From contig JAQZBN010000027.1 in the NCBI GenBank assembly GCA_029238935.1, forward strand, positions 1-64,000: a stretch of DNA of 64,000 nucleotides. Reading direction: 5' to 3'. Positions 6,936-16,591 of this stretch are shown in pieces. The notes under the pieces are model-generated. The model worked only from the letters and a program-made list of their open reading frames with translations. It was not told the origin of the DNA and ran no database searches. Numbering within the stretch: position 1 is the stretch's first letter; every line of letters begins with the position of its first letter. The translations under genes and the position numbers were made by a program. This DNA comes from Herbinix sp. Its GTDB lineage: Bacteria > Bacillota > Clostridia > Lachnospirales > Lachnospiraceae.

Positions 6936-8726
6936 ATGGCTCGTAACAAATATGATATTGATGAAACCTTACAAAGTGAGTTTAATTTCGATCAATTAAA
7001 GCGTCTGTATACTTATATCAGACCATATAAAAAGGATATGTTGCTTACCATATTCCTCATGGTTGTATCTACTGCCCTGGGAATGTGGACTCCGAAAATG
7101 TTGATGACGATCATGGATGTTTATATTCCAAATGAAGATATCAATGGAATCATTATGATCAGTGTTGAGCTGTTAGTAATTTTTATCATAATCACGATCT
7201 TTCTGCGATTAAAAGTCACGATAACTTCAAGGCTTGGGCAGAATATTATACATAAAATCCGAAGTGATATCTTTGAGCACCTGCAGAAACTTCCGTTTTC
7301 CTATTATGATGACAAACCTCATGGGAAGATCCAGGTTCGTGTTGTTAATTATGTAAATAGCTTAAGTGATTTGCTATCCAATGGTATTGTAAATACAATC
7401 ACAGATTTATTCAGTCTTGTATTCATCGTAGCATTTATGCTTTCCATCAATGTAAGACTTACCATTGTTTGCATGTTCGGTCTGCCGGTATTAATGGTTT
7501 TAATTTTTGTGATTAAGAAAAAGCAAAGAGTAGCTTGGCAGATCTCTAGTAATAAATCTTCTAATTTAAATGCGTATATTGCAGAAAGTATCAATGGTAT
7601 TCGAGTAACACAAAGCTTCGTTCGTGAAGAGGAAAATATTAAGATATTTAATAGCTTAAGCAGTAATTATAGCAAAGCATGGATGAATGCAGTTAAATTA
7701 AACTTCTTACTATGGCCGGCAATTACAATTATTTCTACCATCACAACAGCCGCAATCTTTGTCCTGGGTGTTGAGTGGCTGGAAGAAGGAATAAAAGGAA
7801 TAACAGTTGGTGTATTGATTGCATTTACAGGTTACATCGGAAGATTTTGGGCACCGATCAATACTCTGGCAAGTTTTTATAACTCCTTATTAACGGCAGT
7901 TTCCTATCTGGAGAGAATTTTTGAGACCATCGATGAACCAATCCTTGTAAAGGACTGTGAAGGTGCGGTGGAGATGCCTCCGATTAAGGGAGAAGTAGTA
8001 TTTAAAGATGTTGTGTTTAGTTATGAAGATGGAGTTCCTATTTTGAATGGTATTAATTTTAGAGCGAATAGAGGAGATTCCTATGCGATTGTAGGACCTA
8101 CTGGAGCCGGTAAAACTACAATTATAAACTTGATCAGCCGTTTCTATAATCTGGACTCAGGTGAGATCACCATTGATGGAGTTGATATCAGTAAGGTAAC
8201 TATTAAATCCTTACGTAAGCAGATGGGTGTCATGCTGCAGGATAGCTTTATTTTTTCCGGTACGATCATGGATAATATCCGCTATGGTAATATGGAAGCA
8301 ACCGATGAACAGGTTATGGAAGCTGCTAAGACAGTAAGAGCTCATGACTTTATTACGGGTCTGGAAAATGGTTATAATACGGAAGTAAATGAACGAGGCA
8401 GTCGACTTTCCGCTGGTCAAAGACAGTTAATCAGCTTTGCAAGAGCACTTTTGGCGGATCCAAAGATTTTAATTTTGGATGAAGCAACCTCAAGTATTGA
8501 TACTGAGACAGAAATTCTGTTACAGGAAGGCTTAAGTAGACTGTTAGCAAACCGTACCTCTTTTATCATTGCACATCGTTTATCTACCATTAAGAATTCT
8601 TCCTGCATCTTGTATGTAGATAAGGGTCAAATTCAAGAGATGGGTACCCACGATGAGTTAATCAAGCAAAAAGGTAACTACTATGAACTTTATATGTCAC
8701 AGTATGATTTTCTTCAGAATCAATAA
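6936..8726 (+). CDS. ABC exporter half-transporter B (TMD-NBD, catalytic-site subunit)
   Basis: A 596-residue partner of the preceding gene, with an N-terminal cytosolic stretch, six membrane helices and a C-terminal ATPase domain. Walker A is GPTGAGKTT and Walker B is ILILDEATSSID with the catalytic Glu intact, but the signature is LSAGQ instead of LSGGQ. Set against subunit A, one ATP site has the Glu and the perfect LSGGQ, and the other has Asp and LSAGQ. This is the standard asymmetry of heterodimeric exporters and confirms they work together. The 12-base gap contains the ribosome site AAGGGGGG. Confidence 0.9.
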   Translation: MARNKYDIDETLQSEFNFDQLKRLYTYIRPYKKDMLLTIFLMVVSTALGMWTPKMLMTIMDVYIPNEDINGIIMISVELLVIFIIITIFLRLKVTITSRLGQNIIHKIRSDIFEHLQKLPFSYYDDKPHGKIQVRVVNYVNSLSDLLSNGIVNTITDLFSLVFIVAFMLSINVRLTIVCMFGLPVLMVLIFVIKKKQRVAWQISSNKSSNLNAYIAESINGIRVTQSFVREEENIKIFNSLSSNYSKAWMNAVKLNFLLWPAITIISTITTAAIFVLGVEWLEEGIKGITVGVLIAFTGYIGRFWAPINTLASFYNSLLTAVSYLERIFETIDEPILVKDCEGAVEMPPIKGEVVFKDVVFSYEDGVPILNGINFRANRGDSYAIVGPTGAGKTTIINLISRFYNLDSGEITIDGVDISKVTIKSLRKQMGVMLQDSFIFSGTIMDNIRYGNMEATDEQVMEAAKTVRAHDFITGLENGYNTEVNERGSRLSAGQRQLISFARALLADPKILILDEATSSIDTETEILLQEGLSRLLANRTSFIIAHRLSTIKNSSCILYVDKGQIQEMGTHDELIKQKGNYYELYMSQYDFLQNQ

Positions 8727-9184
8727 ATTTACGGAGAGAGATATAGTTTGATTGACGATAGCCTTTATATTACATAGAAAGGCTGCAAATAACTAAATAA
8801 AACTGATAAGCAAAAAAATATGGATTGCTTTAACAATAGCACAAAGTAAATTATAACGATAAAATCCATAATTAAGGATATTGCTATTGTAATAGAACTA
8901 ATAAAATTTTATATTAGAACTTATATATAAACCCATGATGGAGTATTTCGTGTCATGGGTTTATCTTTATGTATGAAAGTTATTTCATTGATTTTATTAT
9001 ATATAAAAATCCAAGACAGGAATCACATATTAAATGTCAGGATGATACTTATGATTCCTATCTCAATCATATTAATGAATTATCCTTAAAGATCTGTTAG
9101 GGATAATATGGTAATGCTTGTACAAGTATAGGGAATCAGTTACAATAGGAATGATTGGACCACGGAAAGGTAAAGGTGATAGTA
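8727..9184. other. Intergenic region between the ABC exporter and mutY
   Basis: There is no gene here. A hairpin (AGCCTTT/AAAGGCT, about 8760-8783) follows the exporter. A long-range dyad contains AACAATAGC and GCTATTGT (about 8832 and 8882). A stronger stem at 8929-8962 is annotated as a terminator. The rest is AT-rich without a recognisable element. Confidence 0.4.
8929..8966 (+). terminator. Probable terminator of the ABC exporter operon
   Basis: AAACCCATGA (8929-8938) pairs with TCATGGGTTT (8953-8962), followed by a modest T-rich tail (ATCTTTAT). It lies 200 bases past the exporter stop. Confidence 0.55.
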
Positions 9185-10258
9185 TTGAGTTACGATTACA
9201 AGGAAATAGTGCCATATCTACTGGATTGGTTTTCTTATAATGCAAGGATTTTAGCTTGGAGAGAAAATCCCAGGCCTTATTATGTATGGGTATCTGAAAT
9301 AATGCTGCAACAGACAAGAGTCGAAGCTGTTAAGGGATTTTTTGATCGTTTTATAACGGAACTGCCGGACATTAAAGCGTTGGCAGAAGCTGATGAGGAG
9401 AAGCTTCTTAAATTATGGGAAGGATTAGGTTATTATAACAGAGTAAGAAACCTTCAGAAAGCAGCAAGGGTTGTGATGGAAGAGCACGGAGGGGAATTAC
9501 CGGCAGATTATGAAAAGCTTTTAACTTTGCCTGGCATTGGATCATATACAGCTGGTGCAATTGCATCGATCGCATTTCAAATTCCGGTACCGGCAGTGGA
9601 TGGGAATGTTCTTAGAGTTACCAAAAGGATTGCCGGAAGCTTTGATGATATTACAAAAGAATCAGTGAAGAAGGAAGTATGGCAAGATTTGGTTCGAATT
9701 ATGCCAAGTCCAAGGCCTGGGGATTTTAATCAATCTCTGATGGAACTAGGTGCAACAGTGTGCCTTCCCAATGGGAAACCTCTCTGCGATAAATGCCCCG
9801 TGATGCATCTGTGTCAGGCTTTTCATAAGGATATCACGATGCTCTTACCGGTGAAGCCTTCGAAAAAGGAGAGACGAATAGAGGAAAAAACCGTATTGTT
9901 AATGGAATATCAGGAAAAGTATTATATACGAAAAAGGGCAGGGAAAGGTCTTTTGGCTGGATTGTGGGAACTTCCTAATAAAGAAGGGAAGGAAAATGCA
10001 GAGATAACCTATAAAGTTTTATCAGAAATGGGATATCAAATAGCCTCAATCGATAATCTTGGAGAAGTAAAACATATTTTCTCTCATATTGAATGGAATA
10101 TGGTGGGATATCATGTGACCTTGAACGAATTACCCTCACAAATTGTAGCAGAACATAGCGATTACATATGGGCAAGTAAGGATGATTTAAAGAATATCTA
10201 TTCTTTACCTGCTGCATTTTCTGCTTATTCGGAGCGGTGGAAGGAAAAGGAAAAATAG
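9185..10258 (+). CDS. mutY: A/G-specific adenine DNA glycosylase MutY
   Basis: MutY removes adenine mispaired with 8-oxoguanine in base-excision repair. The helix-hairpin-helix glycosylase domain is clear (YVWVSEIMLQQTRVEAV, then LPGIGSYTAGAIASIAF with the catalytic Asp in VDGNVLRV). The [4Fe-4S] cluster cysteines follow as C-x7-C-x2-C-x5-C in VCLPNGKPLCDKCP. The C-terminal MutT-like domain recognises the oxoG strand. I use the TTG at 9185, preceded by AAAGGTGAT, because the longer frame to 9155 reads through that ribosome site. It stands alone between two unrelated units. Confidence 0.9.
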   Translation: MSYDYKEIVPYLLDWFSYNARILAWRENPRPYYVWVSEIMLQQTRVEAVKGFFDRFITELPDIKALAEADEEKLLKLWEGLGYYNRVRNLQKAARVVMEEHGGELPADYEKLLTLPGIGSYTAGAIASIAFQIPVPAVDGNVLRVTKRIAGSFDDITKESVKKEVWQDLVRIMPSPRPGDFNQSLMELGATVCLPNGKPLCDKCPVMHLCQAFHKDITMLLPVKPSKKERRIEEKTVLLMEYQEKYYIRKRAGKGLLAGLWELPNKEGKENAEITYKVLSEMGYQIASIDNLGEVKHIFSHIEWNMVGYHVTLNELPSQIVAEHSDYIWASKDDLKNIYSLPAAFSAYSERWKEKEK

Positions 10259-10568
10259 AGACAAGATATCATTTTTTCTATTGGATATAGAGGGACAGTA
10301 TGATATAATTCTAAGGATGGTTTTAAGCCAAAACATAAAAAATAATTCTTGTGGAGCTGTCCTGTGGAATTGCTATGCAAGACTGCCATGTAAATTGCTA
10401 TGCAAGACTACCAGGTATAATTGCCATGCAAAACTGCTATGCAAAATTTGCTATGCGGCATATACTTAAATACTGTGTAGTACTCCATATCAGCTGGACT
10501 AAGAACAGAACGGAAAGATAAAACTTAATATAGTTAAGTACATAATAATTTAGATTGGAGTGTGAACC
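10259..10568. repeat. Intergenic stretch with degenerate GCTATGCAA repeats
   Basis: Between mutY and the lipoprotein gene, positions 10369-10457 carry at least five imperfect copies of a short unit (TTGCTATGCAAGACTG, TTGCCATGCAAAACTG and relatives). An open frame of 62 codons through it is a by-product of the repeats, and I do not call it a gene. The rest is AT-rich; the lipoprotein ribosome site TTGGAGTG is at the right end. Confidence 0.5.
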
Positions 10569-11234
10569 ATGAAATCACGAATACTTATTATCCTTTGTGT
10601 AGTATCTGTATTACTCGTGGGTTGTAAAAGTAATAATGATCAAATAACAAGTTTCATTCCGACGCAAGCAGTAACACCATCTCCTGCGCCTGAAGAAGAA
10701 AATACAGAGGAGGTTGCACCAGCGGAAGAACCTAGTACAGAACCTACAACAATGTATGTAAAATTAAATGATTATGGTGCCAAATTAAATATCAGAGATA
10801 ACCCTTCCAAGGATGGAGCATTGGTGGGTACTCTAGTTCATAGTGAAAAAATCGAGGTCATTAGCATAGAGAACGGATGGGCAAGCTTTATGGAAGATGA
10901 CAAGGTTTATTATGTAAATTCAGAATTTCTAGTAACAGAAGAACCGGAACCAATCCCAATGCCTACCGTAACACCAACTCCGGTAGTAACGCCAACAACT
11001 GCACCGACACCGACCATAGCGGCAACCCCAACGCCTACGAATAAGCCAACCCCTACCGTTGCACCAACTCCCACTAAGAGACCTTCTGTGACGGCAATTC
11101 CAAGACCAACCAAGACTCCTACTCCAGAGCCGACCAAACCTGCGCCGACGAAGAAACCTGCGAAGGAACCAACCCCAACCGTAACACCGGCTCCTACTCA
11201 GGCACCAACCCAGGAAACGAATCCCGTTGATTAA
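10569..11234 (+). CDS. SH3b-domain lipoprotein with a Pro/Thr-rich tail
   Basis: A 221-residue protein. A short signal peptide ends in the lipobox LLVGC (Cys at about residue 19), so it is exported and lipidated. Residues about 58-118 form a bacterial SH3 (SH3b) domain (AKLNIRDNPSKDGALVGTL, then VISIENGWASF), a cell-wall peptide-binding fold. The last 100 residues are a low-complexity TPTP-type linker that would span the wall. The gene overlaps the following YkuD gene by 8 bases in another frame. A Pro/Thr linker leading to nothing, right before a YkuD enzyme without a signal peptide, suggests the two were one protein or act as a pair. Confidence 0.85.
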   Translation: MKSRILIILCVVSVLLVGCKSNNDQITSFIPTQAVTPSPAPEEENTEEVAPAEEPSTEPTTMYVKLNDYGAKLNIRDNPSKDGALVGTLVHSEKIEVISIENGWASFMEDDKVYYVNSEFLVTEEPEPIPMPTVTPTPVVTPTTAPTPTIAATPTPTNKPTPTVAPTPTKRPSVTAIPRPTKTPTPEPTKPAPTKKPAKEPTPTVTPAPTQAPTQETNPVD

Positions 11235-11700
11235 TAGAGCAACTACTAAGATCTTAATATGGAAAGCAAAACGAAAGTTAGAGTTGTGGAATGAGAAGGA
11301 ATGTGTTGGGATTTATGATATTGGATTAGGCTTTTCTCCTATAGGCCATAAGAAAAGAGAAGGCGATGGAAAGACTCCGGAAGGTTCCTACGTTATTTGC
11401 AGCAGGAATCGTAATAGTAAGTTCTATCTTTCCTTTGGTCTTTCCTATCCCAATACGGAAGATGCAGAGGAAGGTTATCATAATTACATCATTAACAAAG
11501 AACAGTTGGATGAGATTGCAAATGCTATTAGGGATGGGTTTTGCCCACCTTGGAATACTCCCCTAGGGGGAGCAGTCATGATCCATGGGCATGGTAGTGA
11601 TACGGATTGGACAGCTGGCTGCATCGCTGTGAATAACGATATTATGGATATCTTGTGGGAGTATTGCACGGTCAGTACTCCGGTTACGATTTACGAATAA
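11227..11700 (+). CDS. YkuD-family L,D-transpeptidase catalytic domain, without signal peptide
   Basis: The YkuD fold covers most of its 157 residues: KILIWKAKRKLELWNEKE at the start, GDGKTPEGSY in the middle, and the catalytic HGHGSDTDWTAGCIAVNN with the nucleophilic Cys. Such enzymes cross-link or modify peptidoglycan outside the membrane, but here no signal sequence or anchor is present. The best start is a TTG at 11227 inside the end of the lipoprotein gene, in the +1 frame. A frameshift joining the two would give a complete SH3b-linker-YkuD lipoprotein. Alternatively this is a cytosolic or non-classically exported form. The 3' end overlaps the convergent LysR gene by 17 bases. Confidence 0.8.
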   Translation: MINRATTKILIWKAKRKLELWNEKECVGIYDIGLGFSPIGHKKREGDGKTPEGSYVICSRNRNSKFYLSFGLSYPNTEDAEEGYHNYIINKEQLDEIANAIRDGFCPPWNTPLGGAVMIHGHGSDTDWTAGCIAVNNDIMDILWEYCTVSTPVTIYE

Positions 11701-12574
11701 ACTGAAGAAATTTTTGAATTCCTTCGGAGAGGTAGGTATTGTTTGCATAAACAAAACCAACCTCTCTTTTATTAACCGGATTTTTTAAGGGTATTTCAAT
11801 TAATGCTCCTGCTTCTAACTCGGGAAGAACAAATTCCTTAATAACACAAGCAACACCCAAACCTATTTTTGCAAATTCAATCAGCAGATCCATATTGCTT
11901 ACTTCCAGAATGTGAGTTGGCTCAATCTGGTTTGACTTAAAATATTCTTCGATATATTTTCTGGAGATATTTTCTTCATCCAATAAAAGAATAGTAGCCG
12001 TGGAAAAGATATCGGTATGATTGCTTTCTCGCAACATCAGATGATCAAGGTATGATTTGGTAGCAACAAAGATATCTTGAGTTTCTCCTAGAGAATGAAA
12101 GTGAAAAGATTTTAAATGCTCCTGTCTTGCTACCAAACCGATATCAAGGGTATCATTCTCCAGAAGCTTCATAGTATGGGAAGAGGACTGGCACTCAATT
12201 GTTATTTTGATATGGGGATTTTCTTTGATAAAGCCCTTTAGGTAAGGCAATAAAAGATATTTACATAAGGTAGTACTTACACCAATCCGTAGATGACCCA
12301 CTCCTAAGGTATGGTTTTTCTTTAAGTTTTCTTCTCCTCGGGTGATAGCATCAAAGGCAGTCCTCGTATGTTCGTAGAGAAGTTTTCCTTCATCTGTTAG
12401 TTTTACACCACGGGAGTTTCGGACAAAGAGGGTTACCTGCAGACTTTCCTCCAGATTACTGATCGCTTTGCTTACTGCCGGTTGACTGATATATAATTCT
12501 TTGGCTGCACGGGAAATATTCTCAGTAGCAGCTACACAATGAAAGATATAGTAGAGAGACAAATTTTGATCCAT
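11684..12574 (-). CDS. LysR-family transcriptional regulator, probable regulator of leuBCD
   Basis: The N-terminal winged helix is typical (YYIFHCVAATENISRAAKELYISQPAVSKAISNLEE), followed by the two-lobe effector-binding domain, 296 residues in total. The start at 12574 has a GAGGTG site; the longer frame to 12613 crosses the dyads of the control region. It is divergent from leuB with 120 bases between, and the intergenic dyad at 12608-12628 fits a LysR box. It therefore probably controls leucine synthesis. The effector (perhaps an isopropylmalate or branched-chain intermediate) is a guess. Confidence 0.85.
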   Translation of the reverse strand: MDQNLSLYYIFHCVAATENISRAAKELYISQPAVSKAISNLEESLQVTLFVRNSRGVKLTDEGKLLYEHTRTAFDAITRGEENLKKNHTLGVGHLRIGVSTTLCKYLLLPYLKGFIKENPHIKITIECQSSSHTMKLLENDTLDIGLVARQEHLKSFHFHSLGETQDIFVATKSYLDHLMLRESNHTDIFSTATILLLDEENISRKYIEEYFKSNQIEPTHILEVSNMDLLIEFAKIGLGVACVIKEFVLPELEAGALIEIPLKNPVNKREVGFVYANNTYLSEGIQKFLQFIRKS

Positions 12575-12590
12575 AAACACCTCGTTCTGA

Positions 12591-12628
12591 TATAACAATA
12601 AGTTATAATACATATTCGTAATATGTAT
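12591..12628. promoter_or_regulatory. Candidate LysR operators between lysR and leuB
   Basis: Two dyads lie in tandem. TATAAC-N5-GTTATA occupies 12591-12607. ATACATATT-N3-AATATGTAT (perfect 9-bp arms) occupies 12608-12628. The second has the T-N11-A core expected of LysR-type sites, and the pair lies where the divergent promoters should be. Binding is inferred. Confidence 0.55.
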
Positions 12629-12694
12629 TTCTATTATATCAAAAAATATGGTAAAATAGCAATCAAAGAATGGAACATATAAGGAGGAACCACA

Positions 12695-13777
12695 ATGAAT
12701 TATAACATTGCTGTGATTCCCGGCGATGGAATAGGACCGGAGATTATTACCGAGGCAAAGAAGGTATTAGATCAGATAGGTGTAAAATATGGACATCAGT
12801 TCAATTATACAGAGGTATTAATGGGAGGTGTCTCCATTGATGCAACCGGAGAACCCTTGACGAAGGAAGCTCTTGAAACAGCAAAACTTAGTGACTCGGT
12901 TTTACTGGGAGCGGTGGGAGGTAATGTTGGTCAGTCGAATTGGTATTCTCTACCGCCACATCTAAGACCGGAGGCTGGTCTGCTAGCAATCCGTAAGGGA
13001 CTCAATTTATTTGCGAATATCCGTCCTGCTATTTTATTTGATGAGCTGAAAGGCGCTTGTCCTTTAAAAGAGGAGATTATTGGAGACGGGTTTGACTTTG
13101 TGGTAATGAGAGAGCTCACGGGTGGGTTATATTTTGGTGATCGGAACACCGTTTGTGAGGATGGTATAAGAAAGGCTACGGATACCCTTGTGTATGATGA
13201 AAATGAAATCAGGCGTATTGCAATATGGGCTTTTGAGATTGCAAGAAAGAGAAATAAGAAGGTTTGCAGCGTAGACAAGGCTAACGTATTAGACTCCTCC
13301 AGGCTTTGGAGACAGGTGACTAAGGAAGTAGCAAAGGACTATCCGGATGTAGAGTTAACCGATATGTTGGTGGATAACTGTGCCATGCAGCTAGTTAAAA
13401 ATCCAAGACAATTTGACGTTATACTGACAGAGAATATGTTTGGCGATATCTTATCCGATGAAGCCAGCATGATTACCGGATCCATTGGAATGTTGGCCTC
13501 TGCAAGTCTTGGGGATACCAAACTAGGGCTCTATGAACCGAGTCATGGATCAGCTCCGGATATTGCAGGACAGAATAAAGCAAATCCGATTGCAACCATA
13601 TTATCTGCAGCCATGATGCTACGTTATTCCTTTGATTTAGAAACAGAAGCAGTTAATATAGAAAGTGCAATTAAATCTGTTCTAAAGAAAGGGTATCGTA
13701 CCATCGACATTATGTCGGAAGGAATGACCCTGGTAGGAACTAGAGAGATGGGAGAACGGATCATAGCAGAGTTATAA
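12695..13777 (+). CDS. leuB: 3-isopropylmalate dehydrogenase
   Basis: LeuB oxidises and decarboxylates 3-isopropylmalate with NAD+ in leucine synthesis. The family pattern runs throughout: [10 protein letters not shown] at the start, [13 protein letters not shown] (substrate Arg), [37 protein letters not shown] and the [15 protein letters not shown] nucleotide site. It has 360 residues, normal for the family. It opens the leuB-leuC-leuD unit (35 and 14 bases between genes). leuA is not in this window. The ribosome site AAGGAGG precedes the start. Confidence 0.95.
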   Translation: MNYNIAVIPGDGIGPEIITEAKKVLDQIGVKYGHQFNYTEVLMGGVSIDATGEPLTKEALETAKLSDSVLLGAVGGNVGQSNWYSLPPHLRPEAGLLAIRKGLNLFANIRPAILFDELKGACPLKEEIIGDGFDFVVMRELTGGLYFGDRNTVCEDGIRKATDTLVYDENEIRRIAIWAFEIARKRNKKVCSVDKANVLDSSRLWRQVTKEVAKDYPDVELTDMLVDNCAMQLVKNPRQFDVILTENMFGDILSDEASMITGSIGMLASASLGDTKLGLYEPSHGSAPDIAGQNKANPIATILSAAMMLRYSFDLETEAVNIESAIKSVLKKGYRTIDIMSEGMTLVGTREMGERIIAEL

Positions 13778-13812
13778 GAATGTAGCTAAGTAGTTGATAG
13801 GAGGATTATTAT

Positions 13813-15078
13813 ATGGGAATGACAATGACGCAAAAAATATTGGCAGCTCACGCAGGACTTGATAAGGTTACTGCTGGACAACTGATTGAAGCGAATCTGG
13901 ATCTTGTGTTAGGTAATGATGTTACCGCTCCGGTAGCAATTCATGAGATGCAGAAGATGACGATAAAGAAGGTATTTGATAAGGAAAAGATTGCTTTGAT
14001 TCCGGACCATTTTACCCCTAATAAAGATATCAAATCAGCAGAACATTGCAAATGTATGAGGGAATTTGCAATGGAGCAGGAGATTACGAATTATTTTGAA
14101 ATAGGAGAGATGGGAATTGAACATGCTCTGTTACCGGAAAAAGGACTCGTAGTAGCCGGTGATGTAGTAATCGGTGCGGACTCCCATACTTGTACGTATG
14201 GTGCTTTGGGAGCTTTTTCAACCGGTGTTGGCAGTACGGATATGGCAGCAGGTATGGCTACGGGGAAAGCGTGGTTTAAAGTTCCTTCCGCTCTTAAATT
14301 TGTACTGACCGGAAAACCTTTACCTTGGGTAAGCGGAAAAGATGTGATATTACATATCATAGGGATCATCGGTGTAGACGGAGCACTTTATAAGTCCATG
14401 GAATTTGTAGGGGAAGGTTTACAGAATCTATCCATGGATGACCGTTTTGCAATGGCGAATATGGCGATTGAAGCAGGAGCAAAGAATGGAATATTTCCTG
14501 TAGATGAGAAAGCAGTTCGTTATATGCAGGACCATTCTAAGAAGGAATTTAAAATCTATGAAGCAGATGAGGATGCAGAATATGAGCAAACCTATACGAT
14601 TGAATTATCTACTCTTCAGTCAACTGTTGCATTCCCACATTTGCCGGAAAATACAAGGCCGATTGATCAAGTTGGAGAGATTAAGATTGATCAGGTAGTC
14701 ATCGGCTCCTGTACCAATGGACGGATTGAAGATTTACGAACAGCAGCAAAGATTCTTGAGGGCAGAAAGGTTGCTAAGGGAATGAGAGTTATTATATTCC
14801 CTGCGACTCAAGCAATTTATCTTCAAGCAATGGAAGAAGGTCTTTTGTCAACGTTTATCAAAGCAGGGGCTGTGGTTAGTACTCCAACCTGTGGTCCCTG
14901 TCTGGGCGGCCACATGGGAATTCTGGCAGCCGGAGAGAAAGCAGTAGCTACAACGAATAGAAACTTTGTAGGGCGTATGGGACACGTTGATTCAGAAGTA
15001 TACCTGGCTAGTCCTGCGGTTGCAGCAGCCAGTGCGGTGACCGGTAAGATATCAGGACCTTCAGAACTGGGATTATAG
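13813..15078 (+). CDS. leuC: 3-isopropylmalate dehydratase large subunit
   Basis: The large subunit isomerises 2- to 3-isopropylmalate with a [4Fe-4S] cluster, together with LeuD. Visible motifs are [35 protein letters not shown] and [13 protein letters not shown], which supply the cluster cysteines. At 421 residues it is the shorter archaeal/clostridial type of isopropylmalate isomerase, which always pairs with a separate small subunit, as here. The ATG at 13813 follows GATAGGAGG. Confidence 0.95.
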   Translation: MGMTMTQKILAAHAGLDKVTAGQLIEANLDLVLGNDVTAPVAIHEMQKMTIKKVFDKEKIALIPDHFTPNKDIKSAEHCKCMREFAMEQEITNYFEIGEMGIEHALLPEKGLVVAGDVVIGADSHTCTYGALGAFSTGVGSTDMAAGMATGKAWFKVPSALKFVLTGKPLPWVSGKDVILHIIGIIGVDGALYKSMEFVGEGLQNLSMDDRFAMANMAIEAGAKNGIFPVDEKAVRYMQDHSKKEFKIYEADEDAEYEQTYTIELSTLQSTVAFPHLPENTRPIDQVGEIKIDQVVIGSCTNGRIEDLRTAAKILEGRKVAKGMRVIIFPATQAIYLQAMEEGLLSTFIKAGAVVSTPTCGPCLGGHMGILAAGEKAVATTNRNFVGRMGHVDSEVYLASPAVAAASAVTGKISGPSELGL

Positions 15079-15092
15079 GGAGGTGTAAAATT

Positions 15093-15587
15093 ATGAAAGC
15101 ATTTGGTACAGTACACAAATATGGAGATAATGTAGATACGGACGTTATCATCCCTGCAAGATACTTAAACTCATCCGATCCAAAAGAACTTGCTGCAAAA
15201 TGTATGATTGATATCGATAAAGATTTTGTGAACAGAGTAAAAGCAGGAGACATCATCGTAGCGAATAAAAATTTTGGCTGTGGTTCCTCTCGAGAGCATG
15301 CTCCAATCGCAATTAAAGCTTCTGGAATCAGTTGTGTCATTGCAGAAACCTTTGCCAGAATATTTTATCGTAATGCAATTAATATAGGACTTCCAATCAT
15401 TGAATGTACGGAAGCTGCGAAAGAGATAGAAGCAGGAGATCAAGTGGAAATTGATTTTGACAGTGGGATGATCTATGATAGAACCAAAGGGACTGCGTAC
15501 CAAGGTCAGGCTTTTCCTGAATTTATGCAAAAGATTATCAAAGCAGAGGGACTGATTAATTACATTAATCAGAGTGCAAATATATAA
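15093..15587 (+). CDS. leuD: 3-isopropylmalate dehydratase small subunit
   Basis: A 164-residue swivelling-domain subunit. It carries the [13 protein letters not shown] start and the [12 protein letters not shown] active-site loop that completes the LeuC catalytic pocket. It starts 14 bases after leuC with GGGAGGTG upstream, so the two are made together. The short length matches the small subunit that accompanies the 420-residue LeuC type. Confidence 0.95.
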   Translation: MKAFGTVHKYGDNVDTDVIIPARYLNSSDPKELAAKCMIDIDKDFVNRVKAGDIIVANKNFGCGSSREHAPIAIKASGISCVIAETFARIFYRNAINIGLPIIECTEAAKEIEAGDQVEIDFDSGMIYDRTKGTAYQGQAFPEFMQKIIKAEGLINYINQSANI

Positions 15588-15887
15588 TACATTATAAGAT
15601 TCATAATTACTGTTTTTTACTAATCATGCTTGATAAGTTACATACAAGTTTATCTACCCATTTTTATATGTATTACATGCTAATTTTGGAGGGTTTTATA
15701 ACCCTCCTTTAACTATGGAGATAATATCGATCCGATGATTCTAATTTGTGTATCAAAAAAAAGATAGATTGATATAAAAAGTATATTTCTAATGAATTTA
15801 TAATCTTTCGTGGCTTGACAGAGGAGGAAAATATAGGATATTGTATAACTTAGTTAAGTATGATTGTATAAAAGCAGGGGGAAGCAA
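15588..15887. other. Intergenic region between leuD and the ABC-2 transporter
   Basis: AT-rich with one clear hairpin, GGAGGG (15688-15693) with CCCTCC (15702-15707) and TTTAA after it. This is the most likely leuBCD terminator, although the T-run is short. The ribosome site AGGGGGAA of the next gene is at the right edge. Nothing else is recognised. Confidence 0.45.
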
Positions 15888-16589
15888 ATGGAATTAATAT
15901 TAAGCAATATTCGTAAATCCTTTGAGAAAAAAGAAGTATTAAAAGGGATTAATTTTACATTTGAAAAAGGAAAGATATATGGATTATTAGGAAGAAACGG
16001 AGCCGGGAAAACAACGCTGTTTAATTGTCTGAGCAGAGAGACGGAAGTGGACTCCGGAAAAGCAATATTAAGGACAGGAAGCCAAGAGAAAGGGTTAAAA
16101 GATGAGGATATCGGTTATGTATTCTCTACAGCGATACTACCTGAGTTTTTAACCGGTTACGAGTTTATCCGGTTTTATATGGATATCCATGGGGACAAAA
16201 TTACATCATCTATGACGCCTCATGATTATTTTGATATGATAAAAATCGATCGGGAGGATCGTAATCGCTTAATCAGAGGGTATTCCCATGGAATGAAGAA
16301 TAAGTTACAGATGTTAATGTTTATTATTGCAAGACCACCGGTGATACTCCTTGATGAACCTCTAACATCCCTCGATGTAGTGATAGCTCATGAGATAAAG
16401 AAACTTCTCTTAGACATACGCAGTGAACACATCATCATTTTTTCTACCCACATATTACAGCTAGCCACGGATCTCTGTGATGAACTTATTGTTCTGAATG
16501 GAGGAACCTTGGAGCAGTTGGATCATCGTATGCTAAAGGATAAGGAATTTGAAGATAAGATCATAGCGATATTAAGTGAGGAGAAATAA
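15888..16589 (+). CDS. ABC transporter ATP-binding protein
   Basis: A 233-residue ATPase with Walker A GRNGAGKTT, Walker B VILLDEPLTSLD and switch His in FSTHI. The signature is unusual, GYSHGMKNKL instead of LSGGQ, which is common in ABC-2 exporters of this group. I start at the Met at 15888 (AGGGGGAA upstream); the frame extends to 15864 without a ribosome site. It is followed after 2 bases by its membrane partner. The cargo is unknown; such pairs export peptides, antibiotics or envelope components. Confidence 0.85.
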   Translation: MELILSNIRKSFEKKEVLKGINFTFEKGKIYGLLGRNGAGKTTLFNCLSRETEVDSGKAILRTGSQEKGLKDEDIGYVFSTAILPEFLTGYEFIRFYMDIHGDKITSSMTPHDYFDMIKIDREDRNRLIRGYSHGMKNKLQMLMFIIARPPVILLDEPLTSLDVVIAHEIKKLLLDIRSEHIIIFSTHILQLATDLCDELIVLNGGTLEQLDHRMLKDKEFEDKIIAILSEEK

Positions 16590-16591
16590 GT

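Noticed and set aside
10281-10469. 62-codon open frame rich in Cys and Leu
   Set aside because: It lies wholly inside degenerate GCTATGCAA repeats, has no ribosome site and no family; the Cys pattern comes from the repeat.
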